Part shown: piece by piece, positions 47,436-58,799 of the stretch
How positions within the stretch are numbered: the stretch's first letter is position 1
Layout: each line of letters begins with the position of its first letter
Assembly (NCBI GenBank): GCA_029783825.1
Contig: JAREIK010000385.1
Span: 1,550,001-1,614,000 of the forward strand
Reading direction: 5' to 3'
Origin: Sapria himalayana
Taxonomy: Eukaryota > Streptophyta > Magnoliopsida > Malpighiales > Rafflesiaceae
Length of the DNA stretch: 64,000 nt
Made by a program: the position numbers and the translations under genes
The notes under the pieces: generated by a model
Databases searched by the model: none
What the model was told of the DNA's origin: nothing
What the model saw: only the letters and a program-made list of their open reading frames with translations

Positions 47436-49440
47436 CTATGATATCTCAAATAACACCATCATCTTGGACTTGGGCATGTCATGTGGCTCAATACCATGAA
47501 AAGTGCCCAAGTATACCAATTGTTGTGCTAAGGATTTGATGATTTCATCAACAAAATCCATGACATTTTGTCCTATGGAAAGTAAAATTACGGATGCATG
47601 ATCACATGGAATACCTGACATTTTCCATCCACAACACCAACATGATTGTTCCTTAATGTCTACATTCAATACTAAATCACCTACAAATACAACATAAAAG
47701 GTTTCCATGAATGGACTGTCCAAGTAAACATGCATTTGCAATATTAATTTTTACTCTCTTCAATTTTTGGCCCTATAATACCCTTCCATGCATTTGACTC
47801 GATTTTATGTTGAATAAGCATTGTACCCAACTTAGTCATATGCTTGATAATGAAGCTACAGATAGAGTGATGTTGTTCATTTCTTAACGAAGTATTGAAA
47901 GACTCAGTAAGATTAGTACTCATTTTTCCCATCTTTTCTTGGGAATTTTCAATATAGCCCAATGCTCGTGTTCATTTTGCTCAATCCATGTTGCCAATGA
48001 TTCGTTACACTTTCGCAATTCAAACATCTGATAATTGTAATTGGTCTCCATCTTGACATAGACAATTTTATCTAACCATTCAAGTGCATTTTCCTTCCTC
48101 TTGTTCCCTATTGTGTTATGGTTATTAAAATAGCTACAAAAGTTCTCCTTTAAGTGATAATAATAATAAGCATGGTTCTCTGCTCCAAAATATTTTAGGT
48201 ACACTACAAAGAAGACATGAATGCCTATCCAATATAATGACTACCACCTTCTCCCCAATACTTTTCTTTAAATTATACAAGAACCATGACTAACCATCAT
48301 AATTCTTCAAGCTCATAACTCCACATTCTAATGGAAACATATTGTCATAGGCATCATAAGTTGTTGCAGAGAATAATGCACCACCATAGGGCCCACTCAT
48401 GTGAGATGAGTCAATGAAAATAATTGGCTAACACCCTATCAAAAACTTTTGTATGGACACATAATGTGCGATAAACAGCTATTCAAAATTACCATCACTT
48501 GAGTAGGTCAACTTGATGACTGATCATGGATTACTATGAATCTCAGTACTGGTTGAGAGGCGACCACATCATCAATAGTATGACTATGCTCATTTTGCAA
48601 TGTGTGCACTTGGACAGCATCCGATATACCAACAGCATGACAAGTTATTTTCTAAGGATAGTTAGTCACTATGCATATAAAGGTAATGTGCTAATAACAA
48701 TTTCTTTTGTAGTAGTACCAAAATCTCCTAGATAAAGACATTAAGTACAAAGCATCTCGAAGTGCAGAAACATTTGGAAAAGTTTGTCCACTTCTAATAA
48801 TTTCAATTTGAAATCTCCTAGTACTACGTTGAGGCATATCTATTTCTGCTCCTTTATTAGATAACCCATAAGACTCTATTATTGCACCATTTGCAAAAAT
48901 ATCCATTGATAAGTGCAGATTTGTAGTATTATTTCCGTGAACATATTCATAATTAGTGTCCACAATAGATGCGAGGTAACTGTTAATAAGACATGAGAAA
49001 TCTTTAGTTATTCTTGAACATATATTTTACCAATTAAATAGGCAATAGCATGATAATGATGAGTTTAGCTTAATATAACTCCAATGTAGGTATACACCAT
49101 TTGTATCCTTGGTATTCAACAACACATATACATGACAATAGCTATCATTGAATTTGAATATCTTCATCAATTCTTCATCATCATTTAACAAAACTATTAA
49201 AGATGGATCAAATTTACATGTGTAGTTCAATTCCACCAAATTTGGTTCAACCATTAACTTAGTACAAACCAATGAAAAATTATTTGTATAAAATATTCAC
49301 ATTCATAGGTATTATAATGATTTGTCCACCCTTATAATTAATTGACTCATTTGCATCATTCATCATTTGCCCCCATTCAAAGGCATAATAGAATATTTCA
49401 TCATCCATCTTCTTCAAATTTATACCTTTTATCTGAGACT
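47436..49440 (-). pseudogene. MURA-type MULE transposase, broken
   Basis: Parts in order along the minus strand follow. The N-terminal domain (49272-49440, with stops) gives ELNYTCKFDPSLIVLLNDDE. 48691-48963 gives FPNVSALRDALYLMSLSRR. About 48230-48420 is the MULE DDE core: FIDSSHMSGPYGGALFSATT with the first Asp near 48410, PLECGVMSLKNYDG followed by a stop (TAG where Trp is usual), and VVIILDRHSCLL with the second Asp near 48229. After a frameshift near 48200 comes YFGAENHAYYYYHLKENF (47920-48204), then NLTESFNTSLRNEQHHSI (47744-47962). The SWIM zinc finger CWCCGWKMSGIPCDH is intact at about 47620. Family function: DNA cleavage and transfer at the TIRs. Confidence 0.85.
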
Positions 49441-50457
49441 CATAAAATTTGAAGGAATATTAGTTAGAAAATTAAACATATGGGATATAAATGTGATTAA
49501 TGCTAGATAACATTATATTAGATCATACACATATTTTTTGCTAATTAATGCATCTAAATGACATTTTTAATATCATTAAAAATGGGTAACTTATAGATTA
49601 TGTATGTAAGATTAGCATAGGAAATACTGCATGGTTATGGGGTGGAAGGGTTATGTCTTTTTATTATATGTTTCTACCCATATAACTGCTATTGGAAGAA
49701 CAACAAAAGATAAAAATTGTATCATATGCCTGTGGATTTTTAAGCTAATTTTGATCTTAATTGCTCATCTTTTTGGAATTAAACAACACAGAGGAGATGA
49801 TGAAGAACACTAAGGTGAGATTTTCTCAGGATAATCAAATAGAAAAAAAATCTAATAATCATAGGAATACTAAATCTAGAAATCAAATTTATATATTACA
49901 AAACTTGACCAGACCACACTGTAATAAAAGTGAGGGGTTGGATACCTTGTGAGGCAGAACACTAAAAAGAGATTCAGGAGGAGACGAGAACTGAAACTCG
50001 GATAGACCTCCTTTGCAGATGATGAAGACACTGATGAGAGACAAACAAATAGTGGGTCTCAAAAATAGTTGAGAGAATTGGGATGAATAAGAAGTTGAGA
50101 AATCAGATCGAACATATGAGAAGTATAGAGATGAAGCTTATCTTCTTTTTTTTTCCTATCACAAAGAGAGGAAAACATAGTTAGGGCTTTGGTATAAAGA
50201 TTTCGATGAGAAGTATATGATCGAGAAAATGTTTTCTCATTTTGATTTAGAAAGTTAACAAGTGGTAGAATAATAAATGAGATTAATAGTTAGATTTGTC
50301 TCATATGAGGAGTAGTTTTGGTATTATTTGAAAAAAAATCTTTTGTTTCCTCAAATAGAATTATTTTTAGGTCAAATGTAATAGCTAACTCAATTACAAC
50401 TATTTGTACACACTTTCCATTTATTTTCAAATAAGGCACCTAAAACATACTTCTCAC
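49169..50457 (-). repeat. MULE right terminal inverted repeat (about 1.29 kb)
   Basis: Reverse complement of 43437-44725. It contains the original transposase start region, now with stops, and in this orientation would carry the element's promoter. Confidence 0.85.
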
Positions 50458-50594
50458 ATTCTTTTTTGTATTTCATCTATAAAAAATGATGGGGCACTCC
50501 TTCCATCAAAGCGATACCTCTATGCTTCTTATAAAATGTCAAAATTTTGAAAGATATATAACATTCGAACTATCACTTTTTGAGTAATATCGAG

Positions 50595-51500
50595 AACCTT
50601 TCCTGGATACTAGTTATTGGGGTAGGTCAGCTAAACCATGATTAATTCAAAACCACTAAAATCAATATTAATATTTATTTAGTTTTGCAATGGAAATAAG
50701 CACAAATCAAAACACTAAAAAGTTTAGAGTTCAAATACAAAACTGCCAATATGAATAATGTATGCTACAAATTTATTCACACATATAAGATAAATATAAA
50801 ATTTTAGAAAGGATGCTCTAGTTATCATTCCATGTTATTCTTTAGGTGATAGAGTATGTTCATTAGTATCACAACTAAAATATAACTCCGTAATATTGCC
50901 TTTAATTATTAGACAAAACAAAAGTTTCTGTTCCATATATCTTTGTTATTCTAGATACCTTCAAAGCATCAATTCACAACAATAATAATAACACAACAAT
51001 AGGATAGCACAATTACATAAGATACATAACTTGCACACACAAAACATAGTAATACATTACACAAAAATTTAAAGTTGTGCATGACATCAACAACCCAAGA
51101 GAAAGAAGAAAGACTCGAAATTCCTCTCCATGTCTATGTAAAAATTTATTTGATATATATAAATGACAACTTTAAACTAGTGTGTAAGGAGAGGAAGAAG
51201 ACATCTCATTTTCTCTGAAATTGGTATTGGCTTCTATCTTTTTGTGTAAAAATACATCAAGAATAATAACAAAAGAACCAATAGGCCCCACGTGTGGAAG
51301 AGAAAAAGAGATACTTCAATTCTAATGCACAAAAGAATAAAACTCCCTTATATGTTAAAAATGCACAACTCTTTTCACTCACACGACTATTCTTTTTTTT
51401 TTTTTTTTGTATTTCATTTATCAAAAATGATGGGGTCATTGATGTCACTCCTTCCATTCAAGAGGCACCTTGCATGGCTCTCGAGAAAATTGGAATTATA
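50595..51500. repeat. Tandem duplication copy B, empty MULE site
   Basis: Second copy of 42470-43436 plus 50458-50594. At 51387-51410 it reads CGACTATTC then a T run and GTATTTCATTTATC. In copy A, CTACTATTCTTTTT is followed by the MULE and then ATTCTTTTTTGTATTTCATC. This confirms the insertion point and the 9 bp duplication. Spurious frames cross the T run. Confidence 0.8.
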
Positions 51501-52090
51501 GTAATTGAAAAATAAAATAAATTGATTTAATTTATTAATTATATATTGTAATTAAATGATCAAATATGAATATAACCAAATTAAACTCAGTATATCCAAC
51601 TCGAATAGATCCAACAATCTGAAACATAATTTTTTATTTTTCAATTCAAAAAAAATGAAATATTTCAAATAAATTATTAACACTAAAATTCAAATCGATT
51701 TAATTTTTAATTGTATCAATTTTCTCAACAAAGTAGAATACTTATAATCATTTCTTTATACTTATAATAATGATATAAAAAGAAGAGATTATTATCAATT
51801 TGTATCATATTATTATTATCATTTATTTATTTTTTCATTCCCATTCATATTGTTATGAAATTACAAATTTATTTTATTTCTACAAGAGTTTTATGATAAA
51901 AAATTAGGCTTTTTATATTTAATAAAAGAAGATAGTTCTTGTCATAAAAAATTCACAAATATATAAATATTAAAAATAAGTTTTATTAAATAAATAAGTA
52001 AATGTCCGAGTACTAGCATTTAGCCAAGCGGAGAGGAATAATGTTAACTACCTTGTACTACTACTTCTACTACATAGTGAAGTGATAAAG
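51501..52090. other. AT-rich spacer upstream of exportin-7
   Basis: No frame or repeat of note. It may contain distal promoter sequence of the exportin gene, but no element can be assigned. Confidence 0.4.
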
Positions 52091-52407
52091 TGAAGTGCAA
52101 ACCCGTTTGACGTTTTGTGTTTGTTTTCCTCCGCTCCGCTTCTTCAGAGCCGGGAGTCCGGCAGCACCAAGCTCGACGTTGTGCGTGTGTTTCCCTAGTT
52201 CATCGACACGTTTCAAGCCTCTCGTACTTCTTCCGACCTATCACCGAGTTTCAAATTTCAATGTGGCTTTCGCATTTCTTTTTTGACATCATTCTTCTTG
52301 CATGACAGAACCATCGATGTGAAGCCAAGTATGATAGATTAACGTTCAGGTCCTGCTATGCTAACCTGTATAACTTTATCATGATCTTTTCCAGGAATTG
52401 GTCATCA
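52091..52407 (+). promoter_or_regulatory. Probable 5' UTR of exportin-7
   Basis: GC content rises sharply at about 52100 (CCTCCGCTCCGCTTCTTCAG, CGGGAGTCCGGCAGC), typical of a transcribed leader in this AT-rich region. TTTTCCAG at 52386-52393 just before the start codon is a good splice acceptor, so the leader probably holds an intron; its donor is not certain. Open frames here (62-63 residues) have no domain. Confidence 0.45.
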
Positions 52408-52905
52408 ATGGAGAGCTTAGCCCAACTGGAAGCACTATGTGAGAAGATGTATGTATCTCAGGACAACGAAGAAAGAAAACGTGCCGAGAGCACTCTAAAA
52501 TGTTTTTCTATCAACACAGATTACATTGTACAGTGCCAATACATTCTTGATAATGCTTCAAGTCCGTATGCATTGATGCTTGCCAGTTCTAGCTTACTTA
52601 AGCAAGTAACAGAGCACAGCCTCTCCTGGCAACTTCGTCTCGATATACGTAATCTAGTTTTCATTTTGTCAAATATTCAGGTATGGAGGATTGACATGTT
52701 TTTTTTTTTTGTGATCCTAAGATTATCTTTTTGCTGTGCGACAGGAAATTATCTTGTCAAGTATATGGCTACCAGAGGTCATAATTTGCAGCCGTTTGTT
52801 CTTGCTTCTCTAATTCAACTCTTGTGCCGAGTTACCAAGTTTAGTTGGTTCGACGATGATATGTTCAGAGATCTTGTCAAGGAGTCGACAAATTTCTTGG
52901 ATCAG
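52408..52905 (+). CDS. XPO7: Exportin-7 (XPO7/RanBP16-like), first two coding exons
   Basis: Exon 1 (52408-52648) starts MESLAQLEALCEKMYVSQ, then ESTLKCFSINTDYIVQCQYI, ASSPYALMLASSSLLKQVTE and LSWQLRLDIR. Exon 2 (52745-52905) continues NYLVKYMATRGHNLQPFVLA, SLIQLLCRVTKFSWFDDDMF and RDLVKESTNFLDQ. The codon for R is split C|GA across the intron (GTAATC to GCGACAG). This is the N-terminus of the importin-beta family exportin-7, a Ran-GTP-dependent nuclear transport receptor of about 1,050 residues. I chose the start at MESL and not the ATG 27 bases earlier because MESL is the family start. The expected next exon (HYAIGLKILNQLVSE-type) is not found in the remaining 11 kb, so this is either a gene with a very large second intron or a truncated copy. 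Confidence 0.8.
52649..52744 (+). other. Exportin-7 intron 1, 96 nt, no in-frame stop
   Basis: GT-AG intron whose length is a multiple of three and which contains no stop in the reading frame, so the frame reads through (32 extra residues, VILRLSFCCATG-like end). An alternative donor CAG/GTATGG lies at 52680/52681. Confidence 0.7.
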
Positions 52906-55190
52906 GTGATTTGTACCTTATTAGAAAATTTCATGGGAATTTATGGAATGAAAATGCTTTTCTGTTCGTGCTGTTTTTAAGATTGTGATATTGGGCTACA
53001 CCATATAAGCTCTGCAACCATCCAAATGTAAGCCAGTAGGTTTTACAGTGGAGCCTTTATGGTGTTATTCTGTGCATCTGTGCTCGTGCATACTTACATA
53101 TTTTGTTATATGGTGGTTATGTGTACAATATTTGCATCCCTGTTCATTTTCTTGCAGACAAATTAGTTTGATTCTATTTTTTCTTGTAAAATTTTTATTC
53201 TGTCATTTTAATCTACACATATTCTGCTTAGAATGAACCAAACTTTGAGTTTGATGTCACCATCCGAAGGGCTTTTGGTTTATACTGCACACGAGTTAAC
53301 CAGATATTACTAGAATTGTGAAATTATGATTATGGTAACAATGGAGGCCAATGAATAAGGAAATGATTCAGTATCGCTTCTTTCGAAAGAAGCAATGAAA
53401 GGAAGAATAATATACATTCTCGTTATGTTTATCTCTGGGGCAAGAATGGTTGTCCTATGTATCCCATTTGACTTAAGGTCATGGAAGACTATGTAATAAT
53501 TGTTCTACATTCTCGTTCTAACCAAATCAACTTTGTATAATGCGTACCACATTTCCTAAATGAAGACAACCCACTTGAAGGATAATTCTTCTATCGTCGG
53601 TAGTGCCAATAATAATCAATATGGCTAGATGTTCTTTCCTAAGTTCCTCTCGCTATACATTACTAAGCCTTTACTAGCTTTTCTTTGTACTAATGTCTAC
53701 ACTTTGTCTTGACTGTTAGTAATTCATATTTGCCAAAGTAATTCAATATCTTTTACATCTCAATTTTACATATTTATTTTCAAAATATTATATATTATGT
53801 TTTCATATAGATCTGAAATACATTTTTAAAAAAGTAAAAAATGGTTAACAAGGTAAAAACAACACACAACTAACATAAAAGAAAATGAGGGAGTGAACAT
53901 TCTCAATTGATAAAGTGAATAGTAAACCCACAATACAAAAAAAATATCATATAAACTCTGTATTAGCATAAATGAAAAACTATTTAATATATAAATATGA
54001 GGGTTTATAGGGATATTTTACATGTTGGGTGTTTGCATCTCAAAGTAAAATACTATGACAAAAAGATAATTATAATGATTTCCCTCATGTTAATATATAA
54101 ATATTTTGAATATAAAGTTTAAAGAAAGAAAAATAACATGATTTTTCATCAAGTTTTTTATGATTGTATCAATTGGTTAATTAGCTGTAGAAATATATAT
54201 AATAAACTAGATTAGAAATTATAGATTATAAGCCTTCTTGCATGACAATTATAATAGAGAGTAATATGAAAAGTACATGAATATTTAATTTTTTCAAGAA
54301 GGTGTCTCATGCAAAGTATTGCTTAAGTGCTTAACTTTATTATGTTAAATTTTTTTAGGAGATTAAGAAAAATTTAAGATTTTTCATTAGATCTTCTTTT
54401 GATGTAAGCTGATTTTTGACTCAAATTTGAAAAATTAGCTGGTAAAAATTGTTCATAATCACTGAAAGAAACACGAGCATGAAGATTTTTTTTTATTCCT
54501 GAGTTGATGAAGAGCTGCATTTAGGTGAATTTATCATAGTAAATATAAGAAATGACTATTTATGCTAATTATATAAATTATATTTGATTTATTGATAATT
54601 AAATAGTTATTTTTTTATGATTATCATGTGTATATTCGGCTTAATAAGAGTGCTCACATCAAATTAGAAATTGATATTTTACTCTGAGAATTTATTAGAG
54701 CACAACTTAAAAGATAAATTTTTATTTGAGTATCAATTATATATCTTTTCAATGACAATACAATACCTTTTTATGTCTTCATCAGTTCTATCATAACAAA
54801 ATATGTAAGTCTTTAAAATATTTTGTTTGAAATTATGTCTAAAGATGAGTTAAGTAAATTTTAATTTATTATTTTTCATCATAAGGATATCATTGATATC
54901 AATAATCAACAAGATAAAGTTGCTTTTTAAGTCCTCCAAAAAATAAAAAGTAATCTATAACATATATTAGTAAATTTTTTGTAATCAAAAGAAGTGATTA
55001 TTAATAATATTTTTATAAATAAAGTCCTTGATAATTGTTTAAGGACATATAATCTATTTTATAATTTACAAACTAAATGAAATTATTTTATAACAAATTG
55101 AAAATTAGGTGATTTCTCTATTCAAAATTAGTGTATACAATATTTTTATATTTAAATTGTATCCTCAATATGTGAGAAACTATTAATGAT
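52906..55190. other. Intronic or intergenic sequence
   Basis: Starts with the exon 2 donor GTGATT. At 53233 AATGAACCAAAC after TTCTGCTTAG weakly recalls the exportin SEMNQP segment but soon diverges, and I do not call an exon. The rest is AT-rich without a recognisable gene. Confidence 0.4.
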
Positions 55191-55191
55191 A

Positions 55192-55752
55192 TACAATCTC
55201 CATTTTGAAATGATAGTTTGATATCGCGCAAGAATTTATTTTGAAATGATTGTCCGATATGATAAAGTAAAGTTTACTTTATTTGTAAAGTTAATTTTGC
55301 TGCATTGATGTTTTCCTAGTTACAACAGACAGTCACAGGAAGACTTATTGATCTAATTATTTATCATTGATGGCTTTTATGCACTTTTTAAATGTCAAAA
55401 AGATTTCATTGAACTTCTTTAAAGGGTACTGCTGAAAAGAACTTTTTACCGCAGTAATGAGCTCATTGATGTCTTTAGTTGCTTGCTGATACCGAAGGGA
55501 CAGAATGACATTGAAGAAGTTTAAATTTAGTTATTTATCATTAACGTTTATTTTTTATATTTAATTTTTAACTAGTTTTGAGATCTAGTTAGCAGATCCT
55601 GTACATAACATAATATAATCAAATTATACGTCAATCGAAAGCTCTCGAAAAGATCTTCGCAAAAAACATAGTCATAGGATTTTTTTGTTATTTGATTTTT
55701 TATTTTTAAAGAAGTGCATGAATCGGATTATTATTTCGGAATGGAGGTAGTA
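55192..55752 (-). mobile_element. Mariner-like element, internally deleted (561 bp)
   Basis: Left end TACAATCTCCATTTTGAAAT and right end CGGAATGGAGGTAGTA fit the plant mariner/Stowaway terminus (family TACTCCCTCCGTCCCAAAAT). The ends are inverted to each other. On the minus strand it still holds the C-terminus of the transposase. Confidence 0.7.
55390..55530 (-). pseudogene. Mariner-like transposase, C-terminal remnant
   Basis: A minus-strand frame reads FFNVILSLRYQQATKDINEL, ITAVKSSFQQYPLKKFNEIF and LTFKKCIKAINDK, the end of plant mariner transposases (family FFxAIQSLQY, DELIxAV, F--YP--K-NxIFLTLQxCMIEIMK). The DDE residues lie upstream in the family and are missing here. Confidence 0.75.
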
Positions 55753-56178
55753 AATATTCATACTAAGATTATAATAGTTACTATAAAAAAAATCTTAATT
55801 CACTTTATCTTTTTGACTTATCTTTATAGTTAACATCTACATATAAAAAAATAAAAAAAATAAAAAAAATTTACATACAATGAAAAATAGTTCTTTTTGA
55901 AATTTGAGTTATTAATTCTTAAATCTCATCAGAGTAAAAAATATTAGGAGTAGTACTCAAAATAGCATGATGTAAAATATTTTTATGTCTAACTTGTATT
56001 CTCAACATGATATTCATCCTAAGATTATAATGGTTATTGGAAAAAAATATCTTAATTTACTTTCTTTTTTTGACTTATCTTTATAGTGAACATCTACATA
56101 CAATGAAAGATAGTTTTTTTTTTGAAATTTGAGATATTAGGTTTTAAATCTCATTAGATTAAAAGATATTAGGAGTAG

Positions 56179-57213
56179 CTAAGAAGCACGGACTCGGACA
56201 CGGGCACGGGGATACGACACGGCAGGATACGGGGACACGACAAATTTTAAAAAACTAGGATACGGATACGGCTAGGATACGACATAATAAAAAAATAAAA
56301 ATAAAAATAAAAATTATTAATTATAAATATTAATTATTTTATAAAATTTATTAAATTAAATTAAATTAAAATATTTTATTATATATAATAAATATATATT
56401 ATTTATTTTATAAAATAAAAATATTTTATTTTATAATATAATATTTATATTTATTTTATAAAATAATATTTTATAATTATATTATATAAAAATATATATT
56501 TTTATTTTATTTTATAAAAATATTATATTTTATGCCCCTGCCTCTCCCCTTTAGCACGCCCGCACGCCCGCCCGCCCGCCCTTGCCTCTCCCCTCAATCA
56601 CGCCCGTCCGACCCTGCCTCTCCCCTCAATCACTCCCGCCCCTGCCTCTCCCTTCAATCACTCCCGCCCCTGCCTCTCCCCTCAATCACTCCCGCCCCTG
56701 CCTCTCCCCTCAAATACTCCCGCCCCTACCTTTCCCCTCAATCACGCCCGTCCGCCCCTCTCCTCTCAATCACACCCGCCCTCGCCCTCGGCCCCGCCCC
56801 CGTCCCCGCCCCTGCCTCTCCCCTCGAACACGCCTGCCCCTGCCTCTCCCCTCAAACACGCCCGCCCCTGCCTCTCCCCTCAAATCGCGCCGCCCCTTCC
56901 TCTTCCCTCAAATTGCGCCGCTCCTTCCTCTCCCCTCAAATCGAGCCAGCTCCTGCCTCTCCCTCAAATCGCGCCCGCCCCATGCCAGTGGCCAACGCTG
57001 GCCACCGACGTCGTCGGACGTCGGGCACTATAGACGTGGATACGGCGCCGACGCAACCATCCGATACGCCACGTGGCGTATCGGATACGGATTGTGAAAT
57101 GATATGCCACGTGGCGTATCGGACACGTATCCGTGCCGTATCCGTGTCGTGTCCACGTGTCCACTGTCGGACACGTGGACACGGCGGTAGGGAGCCGTCT
57201 CCGTGCTTCCTTG
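56179..57213. mobile_element. hAT-like non-autonomous element filled with minisatellite
   Basis: Starts CTAAGAAGCACGGACTCGG and ends CCGTGCTTCCTTG, inverted ends, flanked by the perfect 8 bp duplication AGGAGTAG (56171-56178 and 57214-57221). Inside are an AT-rich block (56285-56530), a 29 bp GC-rich minisatellite (about 56570-56985) and a palindrome-rich right end with four CACGTG cores. Copy A of the tandem duplication gives the unoccupied site (55941-55960). The 229-residue frame is repeat translation. Confidence 0.8.
56570..56985. repeat. 29 bp GC-rich minisatellite, about 13 units
   Basis: Unit close to CCCGCCCCTGCCTCTCCCCT plus CAATCACTC. Later units have CAAACACGC or CAAATCGCG at the variable end. 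Entirely inside the hAT-like element. It generates overlapping P/S/L-rich frames. Confidence 0.9.
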
Positions 57214-58790
57214 AGGAGTAGTACTCAACATAACTTGATATTATCATAAATGAAATAATTTTTTAAAGGGAGACTTGCATATTCTAGTACAATCAATAGA
57301 AATAATAAAAGAGAAAAAAATATGAATAAGATAATACACGTAATATAGAATGTTGAGTACTACTCCTAATACTCTTATGAGGGGTAACACTTTCTATTAA
57401 CTAGAGGCTCACATGAGATTTTAGATGAGTAAGAAATAATATGAGATCTAAATATTTTTTTTAAATCCTTAGTTTATTTAGATTTGTTAAATAAGTAGTC
57501 AAAGTCTAAAATATAAAATCATATTATTAATATTTTTAGTTTGAGATGAATAATACTTATATTATTTTTGGATACTAGAATAATTAATGAAGATATGCTT
57601 TATCAGCCTATATGTTATTTTGTCATATTGTTTGGATTTATCCTAAATAAATATTTTATTTCTAAAAATTTTAGGAGATAAGTTGAATATTCTTTCTTTA
57701 GGGTGTAATATTTGAAAAATATATGATGAGAAAGGACATAAGAAGATTTCTAGTTAATGAGATAGTTTATGGTTAAAAAAATTATATATTTCCAAGATTA
57801 TCTCATAATACTTTTATCAAATATGCGCGTCATAGTTATTTTACCTAAATAATTTTTTATACATTTATTTTGTGAGGATATGCAAATAGAAAAAATTTGT
57901 TATATGATCTAATAATTATATTATATGCTTCAATCTAAGGGCATTTATAAGACCTTGGTATGATGGTACGAAGGACCTTTTAGCACACTCGATAAAGTGG
58001 ATATTTTGGTTATCGATAAGAGTTATCATCAATGTTTGAGGTTTGTTAAATTTTTTATGTAAGTTCTTAAACATTATTTTAATAAGATCTAGATAATAAT
58101 ACTTTAAGTAAATCTTATTGGTAACACATATAAAAAATTATATATCAAAATAAGAATACTTGATAAAATGAAAAGTACATTCTGATGGTAAAACAAGTTG
58201 GTTGACTGTGACCCGAATAAAAGCAAAATGATATGTTTCAAAAAGACTAAAAACTCAAGATGAGTCAAAGGATATTTTGAGGTCCAATTATAAGATGATT
58301 TTTTAGGATTTTTAGGATTTTTTTTTGTTTCATGTGATGTAAAATTATGATATTGAACATGATATTAACCATCAATGTATGAGATTCTCTTTAAAGTGCT
58401 TGAGTCATTAGTCAAGTGAATTGAGTGATTAATCAAGTGAATGATATAAAATAATAAATATAGGAAGAGTTGCTAGACCAAAACCCTTCCTATAAGTACT
58501 ATAAGAGACACACTATTACGATATTTAACTCAATCAACTATTATTATAATAATAATGATAACTATGAATCAATTTGTTTTCTAGCTGACCTATATTATTA
58601 ATTAACGAGTCCATAAATATATGTTTCATATTTTTTCTTGAAAAAATACTTTATATCTAATAAACAAACCAAAATAATAAACATCAAATAATAATTGAAA
58701 GAAATATTATACAAGCGACATCCTTATATATTAGGCCAATACATTGGAGTAACTCACATATTGGTGCTTTCATCGATAAGAGAATAAAGC
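57214..58790. other. AT-rich, probable copia 3' flank
   Basis: Near 57349-57372 lies an inverted copy of the motif ATTAGGAGTAGTACTCAACA that forms the hAT-like target. No coding sequence. The copia element read on the minus strand should end in or near this stretch, but I could not place its LTR. Confidence 0.35.
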
Positions 58791-58799
58791 AAAAAATAA

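Larger units (their letters stand above)
43437..50457 (-). mobile_element. Mutator-like element (MULE), 7.0 kb, with long terminal inverted repeats
   Basis: Begins GGGAGAATAATGTTTTAGGT and ends GCACCTAAAACATACTTCTCAC. It is flanked by the perfect 9 bp duplication ATTCTTTTT (43428-43436 and 50458-50466), the MULE signature. Inverted ends extend about 1.29 kb. It encodes a MURA-type transposase on the minus strand and a second frame with a DUF1985-like fragment. The tandem copy at 50.6-51.5 kb shows the target without the insert. Transposase frames are broken, so this copy is dead. Confidence 0.9.
55130..56178. repeat. Tandem duplication, copies A and B
   Basis: Copy A: about 55130-55192, interrupted, then 55753-55968. 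Copy B: about 55969-56178, then continuing at 57214. Shared landmarks are CTAAGATTATAAT, TTGACTTATCTTTATAGT, ACATACAATGAAA and ATATTAGGAGTAGTACTCAA. Copy A carries the mariner relic and copy B the hAT-like element. Confidence 0.7.

Noticed and set aside
42470..51500. LTR pair flanking the 43-50 kb element
   Set aside because: After removing the MULE the two copies are directly adjacent, so they are a tandem duplication; the MULE has its own TIRs and 9 bp duplication.
53233..53300. Third exon of exportin-7 after TTCTGCTTAG
   Set aside because: Only MNQ matches the expected segment and the following residues do not; the preceding expected exon is also absent.
56532..57221. 229-residue plus-strand open frame and overlapping frames
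   Set aside because: Translation of the 29 bp minisatellite and palindromic transposon end; P/S/L/R-rich, open in several frames at once, no domain.
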